A stretch of 49,158 nt of DNA. Origin: an uncultured Bacteroidota bacterium (GTDB lineage Bacteria > Bacteroidota > Bacteroidia > Bacteroidales > FEN-979). The notes under the pieces are model-generated. The model saw only the letters and a program-made list of their open reading frames with translations, was not told the DNA's origin and searched no databases. This document shows, piece by piece, positions 8,649 through 16,901 of this stretch; the first letter of the stretch is position 1; every line of letters starts with the position of its first letter. The position numbers were made by a program, and so were the translations under genes. The stretch lies in contig CALCGJ010000090.1 of the NCBI GenBank assembly GCA_937900965.1, positions 1 through 49,158 on the forward strand. The letters run 5' to 3'.

Positions 8649-10304
8649 ATGATATTAAAGCTCTTTATCGAAAATTATGCTTTAATACAGAAACTGGAGA
8701 TCGGTTGGGGTGAGGGTTTGTCTGTAATTACAGGTGAAACCGGTGCCGGGAAATCCATTCTGGTTGGTGCCCTATCCCTGATTCTTGGGCAGCGGGCAGA
8801 TACGTCTGTATTGTTCAATAAACAGACAAAATGCATTGTGGAAGGAACATTCAGAATAGCCAGTTACGGACTGGAGAATTACTTTGAAGAACAGGAGCTG
8901 GATTTCGATGAATTTCTTATACTTCGGCGGGAAATTTCGCCGAATGGGAAATCAAGGGCTTTTATCAACGATACACCAGTCAATCTTACTCAGTTGAAAG
9001 AGTTGGGAGGCCGACTGGTTAATGTCCATTCCCAACATTCAATTACAACTCTGAACCAAGCCAACTTCCAGCTTGAAATCCTGGACGACTATTCATCAAT
9101 TCAAGACCAGGTTCAAAAATACCGGAATCAGTTCATAGTTCAGAAAAGACGGTATTCAGAACTTTCGGCATTGCAAAAACAGGAGACCCAGTTACGTGGG
9201 GATGCCGACTATCTGCATTTTCTTTTCGATGAGTTGGATAGGGCTTTTCTGGTAGAGGGCGAACAAAAGGAACTTGAAGATAAATTGGCATTGCTGACAC
9301 ACGCAGAGGAGATCAAAACAGGGATATCCCATTCCACACATTTACTTGAAGGCGAAGATTCAAACCTTTTGGGGATATTTGGGGAAACTGTCACTGTACT
9401 TAGAAATATCTCCCGGTTTCACCCGGATGTGGCTGAACTTGTTACTCGTTTGGAAGGCAACCTGATTGATGTCAAAGACATCACAAAGGAGCTTCAGCAT
9501 CTGGAAGATTATATTCATGTTGATCCCAAAGAATCAGAACGGATTTCAAACAGACTTGACATTATCTACAGGCTCCAGAAAAAACACCAGGTCGATTCAA
9601 TTGAAGAATTGCTGCGGATAAAAGAGGAGTTAACCGGGAAACTTGGGGAAACGGAATCGTTAAATGACTATATTTCAAGCCTGGCAAAAGAGATAGACAA
9701 TGCTGAACAGGAGCTTGTTAGGTCGGCAAAAAGTATTTCAGCTGCCCGGTGTAAATCTATACCCGACTTTGAACATGAAATAAGTGGATTACTTGCAGAC
9801 CTGGGGATGCCCTCTGCTAAGTTTTCGATTCTTTGCATCCAGGAGGATAGCCTTACAACCGACGGTGTGGATTCTGTGAAGTTCCTATTCAGTGCAAACA
9901 AAGGAGTGCCGCCGGATGAAGTCTCAAAAATAGCATCCGGCGGGGAATTATCCAGGTTGATGTTAAGTGTCAAATCGATGATCAGTAGGAAAAACCTGTT
10001 GCCGACAGTTATCTTCGATGAAATCGACAGTGGCGTTTCAGGAGATATTGCCGGAAAAGTAGGGATGATCCTGAAACGAATGGCTGACAAGATGCAGGTC
10101 ATTGTCATTACACACCTTCCTCAGATTGCCGGTAAAGGAGGTGTACATTACTATGTCTACAAAGAGGATATTGATGGAACGATCAGGTCCAATATCCGAA
10201 AGCTGACGCAAAATGAACGGGTAGAAGAGATTGCAAAGATGGTTAGTAGCGACCGGCTAACGGAAGCCTCTTACCAGACTGCCAAAGAGTTATTAATAAA
10301 CTGA
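8649..10304 (+). CDS. recN: DNA repair protein RecN
   Basis: RecN is an SMC-like ATPase that holds DNA ends together during double-strand break repair. From the ATG at 8649 it has 551 residues, the normal length. The Walker A motif GETGAGKS lies at residues 29-36. A central coiled-coil region (about 150-380) is followed by the ABC signature SGGELSRLML and the Walker B segment TVIFDEIDSGVSG, then ITHLPQIAG with the switch His. A TTG codon at 8640 would add three residues; ATG is preferred. It closes the bamD-rpoZ-coaBC-porD-recN run. Confidence 0.95.
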   Translation: MILKLFIENYALIQKLEIGWGEGLSVITGETGAGKSILVGALSLILGQRADTSVLFNKQTKCIVEGTFRIASYGLENYFEEQELDFDEFLILRREISPNGKSRAFINDTPVNLTQLKELGGRLVNVHSQHSITTLNQANFQLEILDDYSSIQDQVQKYRNQFIVQKRRYSELSALQKQETQLRGDADYLHFLFDELDRAFLVEGEQKELEDKLALLTHAEEIKTGISHSTHLLEGEDSNLLGIFGETVTVLRNISRFHPDVAELVTRLEGNLIDVKDITKELQHLEDYIHVDPKESERISNRLDIIYRLQKKHQVDSIEELLRIKEELTGKLGETESLNDYISSLAKEIDNAEQELVRSAKSISAARCKSIPDFEHEISGLLADLGMPSAKFSILCIQEDSLTTDGVDSVKFLFSANKGVPPDEVSKIASGGELSRLMLSVKSMISRKNLLPTVIFDEIDSGVSGDIAGKVGMILKRMADKMQVIVITHLPQIAGKGGVHYYVYKEDIDGTIRSNIRKLTQNERVEEIAKMVSSDRLTEASYQTAKELLIN

Positions 10305-10325
10305 CGTATCATTAAGACTAGTCAT

Positions 10326-11159
10326 ATGGTATCACATAATCTTTTACAGGGGAAGAAAGGGATCATCTTTGGAGCCCTGGATGAAAAATCAATTGCCTGG
10401 AAGGTTGCTCAGAAGGCACATGAAGAGGGAGCTGTGTTTACACTTACGAACACTCCCATTGCGCTTCGTTTTGGAAGCTTAAATACCCTTGCTGAACAGG
10501 TTGGCGCTGAGATAATTCCTGCTGATGCCACCAACGTTGCTGAACTGGAGACAGTTATGAAGCGTTCCATGGAGATCCTGGGCGGAAAGGTCGATTTTGT
10601 ACTCCATTCCATCGCTATGTCGATGAATGTAAGAAAGAGCAGAACGTATGATAACCTGGATTACAATTATTACCATAAGACGATCGATATTTCAGCTATG
10701 TCGTTCCATAAAATGCTCCAGGTAGCAAAGAAGCTGGATGCAATCAACAGGTGGGGCTCTGTTCTGGCTTTATCATACATTGCTGCTCAACGAACACTAT
10801 ACAGGTACAACGACATGGCCGATGCAAAAGCCATGTTGGAGTCAATCGCCCGTAGCTTTGGGTATATCTATGGCCGCGAAAGGCAAATACGGGTCAATAC
10901 GATCTCACAATCACCTACGATAACCACTGCGGGTAGTGGAGTGAAAGGGATCGACGCCTTGCTGGATTTTACCGAGCGGATGTCGCCATTGGGGAACGCC
11001 ACTGCTGAGGAATGTGCGAATTTTTGTATTGTCCTTTTTTCTGATCTTTCGAGAAAAATAACCATGCAAAACATCTTTCATGATGGCGGATTTTCCAGCA
11101 TGGGGATGAGTCTGAAGGCGATGACCCAGTATAATAAATGCCTAGGTGATGATGATTGA
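10326..11159 (+). CDS. fabI: Enoyl-[acyl-carrier-protein] reductase (NADH), FabI type
   Basis: FabI reduces the enoyl-ACP double bond in the last step of each fatty-acid elongation cycle, in the cytoplasm. The 277-residue SDR-like enzyme has the atypical FabI cofactor loop GIIFGALDEKSIAWKVA, the catalytic Tyr161-x6-Lys168 (YNDMADAK) and the conserved SHSIAM-like segment VLHSIAMSM. The C-terminus GGFSSMGMS fits the family. It sits 21 nt after recN, with no clear promoter box in between. This is the biosynthetic counterpart of the acyl-CoA dehydrogenase module that follows. Confidence 0.93.
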   Translation: MVSHNLLQGKKGIIFGALDEKSIAWKVAQKAHEEGAVFTLTNTPIALRFGSLNTLAEQVGAEIIPADATNVAELETVMKRSMEILGGKVDFVLHSIAMSMNVRKSRTYDNLDYNYYHKTIDISAMSFHKMLQVAKKLDAINRWGSVLALSYIAAQRTLYRYNDMADAKAMLESIARSFGYIYGRERQIRVNTISQSPTITTAGSGVKGIDALLDFTERMSPLGNATAEECANFCIVLFSDLSRKITMQNIFHDGGFSSMGMSLKAMTQYNKCLGDDD

Positions 11160-11168
11160 TTTTTCTTT

Positions 11169-11176
11169 TAAATTTG
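11169..11176 (+). promoter_or_regulatory. -7 promoter box TAAATTTG of the etf operon
   Basis: TAAATTTG matches TAnnTTTG and lies 25 nt before the etfB start, just after the end of fabI. No good -33 TTG is visible at the usual spacing. It marks the likely start of the etfB-etfA-FeS-CCG transcript. Confidence 0.5.
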
Positions 11177-11201
11177 CAACCTCAACTAAACTTACAATCG
11201 T

Positions 11202-11951
11202 ATGAAAATTTTAGTTTGCATTAGTAATGTCCCTGACACAACTACCAAGGTCAAGTTTGTTGATGGCTTGAAAAAGCTGGATGAAACAGGTATCCAATGG
11301 GTCATCAATCCGTGGGATGAACTCTCACTTACCCGGGCGCTGGAGCTGAAAGACGATCCGGCCAATGGTATTGAAAAGATTACTGTTGCCCATGTCGGAC
11401 TGGTAGGGTCTGAACCAACAATCAGGAAGGCTCTTGCCATTGGTGCGGATGATGCAATACGCATTAACGCTGCTCCTGCAGATGCTTATTATGTTGCATG
11501 TCAGCTTGTTGATGTAATTAAAGCTGATCCCTATGACATCATTTTCTGTGGAATTGAATCCAGTGATTTTAACGGTTCAACGGTAGGAGGGATGCTGTCT
11601 GAACTTCTTGGAATTCCATCTGTTTCTGCCGTATCCAGTCTCAGTCTCGAAAATGGAGGAATCGTAATGACCAGGGAGATTGATGGTGGCAAAGAGACTG
11701 TTACTATTTCTACCCCTGTTGTAGCGATTGTCCAGAAGGGAATTACCAAGGAGCCCCGTATCCCCTCTATGCGGGGAATCATGATGGCTCGAAGCAAACC
11801 CATCAATGTTTCTGAACCTTCTGCAAGAGACTCACTGACTGAGATCGTTCAGTATGAGATGCCAAAACCACGTGCAGCTTGTAAACTTGTGGACCCGGAA
11901 AATCCCGCAGAGTTGATTAATCTTTTGCAGAACGAAGCAAAAGTTATCTAA
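11202..11951 (+). CDS. etfB: Electron transfer flavoprotein subunit beta
   Basis: EtfB pairs with EtfA to carry electrons from acyl-CoA dehydrogenases. The 249-residue protein begins MKILVCISNVPDTTTKVKF and has NPWDELSLTRALELKD, the AMP/nucleotide-binding segment SSDFNGSTVGGMLSELLGIP, and the recognition-loop region PRIPSMRGIMMARSKP. It is followed 33 nt later by etfA. A second flavin for electron bifurcation cannot be confirmed by eye; the close partners argue for a plain quinone-linked Etf. Confidence 0.95.
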   Translation: MKILVCISNVPDTTTKVKFVDGLKKLDETGIQWVINPWDELSLTRALELKDDPANGIEKITVAHVGLVGSEPTIRKALAIGADDAIRINAAPADAYYVACQLVDVIKADPYDIIFCGIESSDFNGSTVGGMLSELLGIPSVSAVSSLSLENGGIVMTREIDGGKETVTISTPVVAIVQKGITKEPRIPSMRGIMMARSKPINVSEPSARDSLTEIVQYEMPKPRAACKLVDPENPAELINLLQNEAKVI

Positions 11952-11984
11952 GGGTATCAAATAAACAGAAAAAAAGGAAAATTT

Positions 11985-12956
11985 ATGTCAGTTTTAACTT
12001 TCGTTGAAAATTGGGACGGAAAATTCAAAAAACTCACTTTTGAACTCGTCTCTTATTCGGCAAAAATTGCCGAAATGATGAATACAACCACCACCGCTGT
12101 CTCCATTGGAAAAGTTGAACCGGGAGAACTTGAGAAGCTCGGTAATTATGGTGTAAATAAGGTCATTCATATTGAAAACGGAGATCTTATTGCTCTGGAT
12201 AACCAGGCCTATACTTCCGTAATTTCTGATATAGCGACCAGGGAAGAAGCTACTGTCGTTGTTTTGGCTAACAACAACACAGGCAAAGCTTTAGCCCCCC
12301 GGATATCAGTTAAACTAAAAGCAGGTATTGGTGCTGGTGTAAATAAATTACCACTCAGCATTGATCCTTTTGTGGTTTGTAGAAAGGTTTATTCGGGACG
12401 GGCCTTTGCCGATCTCACCATTAAATCTCCTATCCGGGTTCTGACGCTGGCTCAGAACTCATTTGAACTGATTGAGGCAGCCAATGCAGCTACAATTGAG
12501 ACCATCACGGTTGATTTCGAGCCTGGTTTAATTAAAACAGTTGTCAAAGATGTAGAGAAACAGACTGGTAAAATCCTGTTGACCGATGCCGAAATTGTTG
12601 TTTCAGGCGGCCGTGGAATGAAATCAGCTGATAACTGGGGTCCGCTTGTGGAGTTGGCCGACTTGCTTGGAGGAGCAACGGCGTGTTCACGACCCGTATC
12701 TGACGAAGGGTGGCGTCCTCATGCTGAGCACACCGGCCAAACCGGTAAAATCATTGCACCCAACCTCTATTTTGCAATAGGGATATCCGGGGCCACTCAA
12801 CATATTGCGGGTGTAAGTTCATCAAAATTTATAGTAGCGATTAATACGGATAAAGATGCTCCTGTATTCGAAGCAGCCCAATACGGCATTGTTGGAGATG
12901 CCAGTAAAATACTTCCTAAACTGGTTGAAGCCTTAAGAGAGAGCAAATCGAAATAG
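11985..12956 (+). CDS. etfA: Electron transfer flavoprotein subunit alpha
   Basis: EtfA binds the FAD of the Etf heterodimer. In this 323-residue protein the C-terminal FAD domain is clear: SGGRGM (207-212), the loop SRPVSDEGW (235-243), HTGQTGKIIAPNLY, and the pyrophosphate-binding GISGATQHIAG (266-276). The N-terminal half matches the Etf alpha/beta Rossmann-like domain. It precedes the membrane FeS gene by only 2 nt, so Etf and its presumed membrane acceptor are made together. Confidence 0.95.
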   Translation: MSVLTFVENWDGKFKKLTFELVSYSAKIAEMMNTTTTAVSIGKVEPGELEKLGNYGVNKVIHIENGDLIALDNQAYTSVISDIATREEATVVVLANNNTGKALAPRISVKLKAGIGAGVNKLPLSIDPFVVCRKVYSGRAFADLTIKSPIRVLTLAQNSFELIEAANAATIETITVDFEPGLIKTVVKDVEKQTGKILLTDAEIVVSGGRGMKSADNWGPLVELADLLGGATACSRPVSDEGWRPHAEHTGQTGKIIAPNLYFAIGISGATQHIAGVSSSKFIVAINTDKDAPVFEAAQYGIVGDASKILPKLVEALRESKSK

Positions 12957-12958
12957 GC

Positions 12959-14278
12959 ATGACTAAACAATTAATTTTTGCCTGCACCCTGTTGGTTACT
13001 ATCGGAGTTTTTACCTTCACAATCAACAGGATCATCAGTTATTTCAGATTCACCAAAGCCAACTTTCCGATCCGCGATTTTGGGAAGCGCTTTGGAGTGA
13101 TGATAGAAGTTGCCTTCGGGCAAACAAAAATCTTTCGTAAACCCGTAACGGGATTCCTTCATGCATTAGTCTTCTGGGGATTTTGCGTCATCCTGATCGG
13201 TAGTATTGAAGTAATTATTGATGGATTGTTCGGTACAGAAAAGGTATTTAAATCATTCGGAGTGGTCTATGACATCATAACGGCATCAGGTGATATTTTT
13301 GCTGTATTGGTGGCAATAGCGATCATCGTTTTTCTGTTTCGCAGGATACTCCTTCATGTTCACCGTTTTGAAGGCATCGAAATGAAGGCCATTTCTCACA
13401 TCGATGCCAATATAGCCCTTACGTTGATTCTGTTGCTGATGCTGTCATTGACCGGGATGAATATCGCCTATGTTGATTACCAATACCTTAAAGGGGAGGA
13501 GATCGCGGGGATATACCCTGTTAGCGGCTGGCTGACGGGCCTTTTTTCTGGTGTTTCGGTGAGAGGACTTTACAATTGGTTTGAATTATTCTGGTGGATT
13601 CACATCCTTTTGATTTTCATTTTCGCCAACATCCTGCCATATTCCAAACATTTCCATGTCTTTATGTCGGTTCCTAACGTGTTCCTTTCCAGGCTGGAAC
13701 CTCTGGGGAAACTGCCTAATATGGATGATATTACAAAGGAGGTGAAACTAATGCTTGATCCCAATACTGCATTCGCAACTCCGGCCACTGATGAACCAAT
13801 AGAACGATTTGGGGTGAAGGATGTTGATGACATCAGTTGGAAAAATTATTTTGATTCGCTTGCCTGTACCGAATGCGGACGATGCACTGCCGTTTGTCCT
13901 GCTAACCTCACCGGAAAAAAGCTTTCCCCCCGTAAAATCATGATGGATGTAAGAGCCAGGATGAAAGAGAAAGGACCAGGGTTAGTTAAGCAAGGCAGAG
14001 ATTATTCCGATCAGAAATCCTTGCTGAAAGATTATATTTCCGTTGAGGAACTGTGGGCATGTACCACCTGTAATGCCTGTGCGAAAGAGTGTCCGATCAA
14101 TATCAATCATCCAACACTGATCCTTGACATGCGAAGGTTTCTGGTAATGGAAGAGGCCTTTGCTCCCGGCATGATTAAAACAGTATTCAGTAATATTGAA
14201 AATAACGGCGCTCCATGGCAATATTCTCCGGAAGACAGATTGCAATGGGCAGAAAATCTTAGAATTAGCGTAAAGTAA
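12959..14278 (+). CDS. Membrane-anchored 4Fe-4S oxidoreductase (HdrE/NarI-like N-terminus, twin ferredoxin clusters)
   Basis: A 439-residue protein with about five or six hydrophobic segments in the first 230 residues. These carry histidines suited to heme b ligation (H68, H133/H135, H147, H215, H231/H233). A soluble part has two 4Fe-4S motifs: C303-x2-C306-x2-C309-x3-C313 (CTECGRCTAVCP) and C368-x2-C371-x2-C374-x3-C378 (CTTCNACAKECP). Relatives next to etfBA usually also contain CCG domains and serve as Etf:quinone oxidoreductases. Here the CCG part is encoded by the next gene, one base after the stop. Probable role: accept electrons from Etf and reduce menaquinone at the inner membrane (inference from family and context). 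Confidence 0.87.
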   Translation: MTKQLIFACTLLVTIGVFTFTINRIISYFRFTKANFPIRDFGKRFGVMIEVAFGQTKIFRKPVTGFLHALVFWGFCVILIGSIEVIIDGLFGTEKVFKSFGVVYDIITASGDIFAVLVAIAIIVFLFRRILLHVHRFEGIEMKAISHIDANIALTLILLLMLSLTGMNIAYVDYQYLKGEEIAGIYPVSGWLTGLFSGVSVRGLYNWFELFWWIHILLIFIFANILPYSKHFHVFMSVPNVFLSRLEPLGKLPNMDDITKEVKLMLDPNTAFATPATDEPIERFGVKDVDDISWKNYFDSLACTECGRCTAVCPANLTGKKLSPRKIMMDVRARMKEKGPGLVKQGRDYSDQKSLLKDYISVEELWACTTCNACAKECPININHPTLILDMRRFLVMEEAFAPGMIKTVFSNIENNGAPWQYSPEDRLQWAENLRISVK

Positions 14279-14279
14279 C

Positions 14280-15074
14280 ATGGAAACCAAGGCAGTAGAA
14301 ATACCTGTAATGGCCGATTTGTTTGCCCGGGGTGAAAAGCCGGAGTATCTGTTCTGGGTTGGTTGTGCAGGCGCCTTTGATGATCGTTATCGCAAAGTAG
14401 CCAGAGCTTTTGCCAAGATTCTCTATCATCTTGATATTAATTATGCGGTCCTTGGGAAGGAGGAGTCATGCACGGGTGATCCGGCACGCCGTGCAGGAAA
14501 TGAGATGCTTTACCAGATGCAGGCACTACAGAATATTGAACTGTTCACTTCATATGGGATCAGGAAGATTCTTACGATTTGCCCGCACTGTTACAATATT
14601 TTTAAAAACGAATATCCGGATCTTGGCGGGAACTATGAGATTATAAACTACCTTGAACTGCTTGATCAGGCCATCCGGGAAGAAAAACTTAACGTAGATC
14701 CTTCAATATTCAAGGAAGCCAGGGTCACATACCATGACCCCTGTTACCTGGGTCGTTCGAACGACATGTACCATGAACCCAGGAAGATACTCCACTCGAT
14801 GACCCGGAATGTGGTTGAAATGGAACGAAATAAGAGCTTCGCACTCTGTTGCGGGGCTGGTGGGGGACAATATTTCAAGGAAGCGGAGAAAGGAGAGAAG
14901 GAGATCTACATGGAACGAACGGAAGAGGCACTAAGAACTGATCCCCAGATCATTGCTACAGCTTGCCCCTTTTGCATGACTATGCTGACCGACGGACTTA
15001 AATACAAGAATAAAGAAGAGGAGATCAAAAACCTGGATATAGCGGAGATGATCGTTCATGCCCTGGGTCTTTGA
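14280..15074 (+). CDS. CCG-domain (HdrB/GlpC-type) Fe-S subunit
   Basis: A 264-residue soluble protein with two cysteine-rich CCG repeats, the type that binds unusual Fe-S clusters in heterodisulfide reductase subunit B and related enzymes. Cysteines appear in WVGCAG, EESCTGDP, ICPHCYN, YHDPCYLGR, LCCGAGGG and ACPFCMTM. It starts one base after the stop of the membrane ferredoxin gene and probably forms a complex with that product. In many genomes both parts are a single polypeptide; here they are split. There is no signal peptide, so it should act on the cytoplasmic face. Confidence 0.88.
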   Translation: METKAVEIPVMADLFARGEKPEYLFWVGCAGAFDDRYRKVARAFAKILYHLDINYAVLGKEESCTGDPARRAGNEMLYQMQALQNIELFTSYGIRKILTICPHCYNIFKNEYPDLGGNYEIINYLELLDQAIREEKLNVDPSIFKEARVTYHDPCYLGRSNDMYHEPRKILHSMTRNVVEMERNKSFALCCGAGGGQYFKEAEKGEKEIYMERTEEALRTDPQIIATACPFCMTMLTDGLKYKNKEEEIKNLDIAEMIVHALGL

Positions 15075-15116
15075 ATGGAATATTAACCTGAATTAATTTT
15101 ACATTAACACAGAACT

Positions 15117-16901
15117 ATGGAAAACAGAAAAGTATTGAAAAGTGGTGAGTTTCTGGTAGAAGAGGTAGAGGCCAATGACATATTCATTCCCGAAGAGTTT
15201 AATGAAGAGCAGCATATGATAGCGGATACAATCAAGGATTTCTTTGCTGCAGAACTCTATCCAAATCTGGATCAGATCGATTCCCCGGATATTGAACTGA
15301 TGAAGACCATCCTGAAGAAATCGGGAGATCTTGGATTGATGGGTATCTCGTTGCCAGAAGAGTATGGTGGGTTTGGCCAGGACTTTGTCACCCAGATGCT
15401 TGCAGCCGAAACAGTTGGAGCCGGCTACTCATTTTCTGTTGCTTTCATGGCGCATTGTGGAATCGGGACCTTACCGATTATGTATTATGGGAATGAAGAC
15501 CAGCGACAGCGGTATGTCACTAAGCTTGCAACCGGTGAACTGCTTGGCGCCTACTGCCTTACTGAACCTGGCGCTGGAAGTGATGCCAATTCAGGGAAAA
15601 CACAGGCTAAGCTGTCAGAAGATGGGAAACACTACATCCTGAACGGTCAGAAGATGTGGATTACCAACGCTAACTTCGCAGATGTCCAGACCGTCTTTGC
15701 CAAAATCGATAATGATCGGGTACTAAGTGCCTTTATAGTCGACAGGAACCTTCCTGGTGTTGTGATCACACCCGACGAAAAGAAAATGGGAATTAAAGGA
15801 TCTTCAACCGCGCAAATTTTTTATACAGATGTGATGGTCCCTGTTGAGAACATGCTCGGAAAGAGGGGAGAGGGATTCCGGATTGCGCTCAGCATTTTAC
15901 ATATGGGACGTATCAAACTGGGTGCAAATGTTTTGGGCGCAGCTAAAAAGGCTATCAGTGATTCTGTTCAGTATGCCAATGAACGGAAGCAGTTTGGAGT
16001 CTTGATCTCTTCCTTTGGAGCACTCAAACACAAAATGGCAGAACAGGTTATCAGAACCTTCGCCCTTGAATCAGCAATGTATCGTGTAAGCAAAGATATC
16101 GATCTGCAGATTGAGCTGAATAAAGCTGAGGGAATGGATAAAGGAAAGGCTGCAGTTGAAGGGATTGCTCATTATGCTGTTGAAGCTGCAATTCTGAAAG
16201 TTTTTGGATCGGAGGTACTTGATTTTGTAATTGATGAAGCTGTTCAGATCCATGGTGGTATGGGCTACTCTGCCGAAATGGCAGTTGAACGGGGATATCG
16301 GGACTCCAGAATTAATCGCATCTTTGAAGGAACCAACGAAATCAACAGACTTCTGGTTGTCGATACCGCAATGAAAAGGGCAATGAAGGGAGATTTTGAT
16401 CTCAATGGAAAGGCTGAAGCTCTGGCGGCCAACCTGGATACTGTTGTAGAGAATGAGGTGGACGGAGAGGGTTATTACGACCAGAAGATGAGATATCTGC
16501 GTAATTTCAAGAAGGCTGTTTTACTTGTAATCCATGGCGCTTCAACTACGTTTGGCCGACAGTTGATTCATCAGCAGGAGGTGTTAAACAACATCTCGGA
16601 TATGATCACTGAACTCTATGCTTCTGAATCTTCAGCACTCCGGGTAAAAAAGATGGAATCTCTCAAAGGTGAGGAAACAATTGCTGTTTACAGGCAGATT
16701 CTGGATGTGATGATCTATGATGCCGCCGGTAAAATTGAAAAAAATGGCCAGGATGCCGTCAACTCATATTCTTCTGGCCAAGAGGCAGAAAACATGATTG
16801 CAGCAATAAAATCTCTTTCAATCGTGAAAGGCGTGAATGTAAAGGAAGCCAGAAGAGTCATCGCCGAAAAACTTATCGAGGACAACAGGTACAGTTTTTA
16901 A
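15117..16901 (+). CDS. Acyl-CoA dehydrogenase with C-terminal extension
   Basis: A 594-residue FAD-dependent acyl-CoA dehydrogenase, which inserts the alpha-beta double bond in acyl-CoA and passes electrons to Etf. Motifs include CLTEPGAGSDANSG, WITNANFADV, RKQFGVLISSFGALKHKMAEQ, and IHGGMGYSAEMAVERGYRDSRINRIFEGTNEI cut by family into the flavin and catalytic-Glu regions (Glu near residue 404). About 180 extra residues at the C-terminus make it longer than short-chain enzymes (about 380 residues) and place it with the ~600-residue class found beside etf genes. It is 42 nt after the CCG gene and ends directly against clpC, which is convergent with no gap. Confidence 0.93.
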   Translation: MENRKVLKSGEFLVEEVEANDIFIPEEFNEEQHMIADTIKDFFAAELYPNLDQIDSPDIELMKTILKKSGDLGLMGISLPEEYGGFGQDFVTQMLAAETVGAGYSFSVAFMAHCGIGTLPIMYYGNEDQRQRYVTKLATGELLGAYCLTEPGAGSDANSGKTQAKLSEDGKHYILNGQKMWITNANFADVQTVFAKIDNDRVLSAFIVDRNLPGVVITPDEKKMGIKGSSTAQIFYTDVMVPVENMLGKRGEGFRIALSILHMGRIKLGANVLGAAKKAISDSVQYANERKQFGVLISSFGALKHKMAEQVIRTFALESAMYRVSKDIDLQIELNKAEGMDKGKAAVEGIAHYAVEAAILKVFGSEVLDFVIDEAVQIHGGMGYSAEMAVERGYRDSRINRIFEGTNEINRLLVVDTAMKRAMKGDFDLNGKAEALAANLDTVVENEVDGEGYYDQKMRYLRNFKKAVLLVIHGASTTFGRQLIHQQEVLNNISDMITELYASESSALRVKKMESLKGEETIAVYRQILDVMIYDAAGKIEKNGQDAVNSYSSGQEAENMIAAIKSLSIVKGVNVKEARRVIAEKLIEDNRYSF

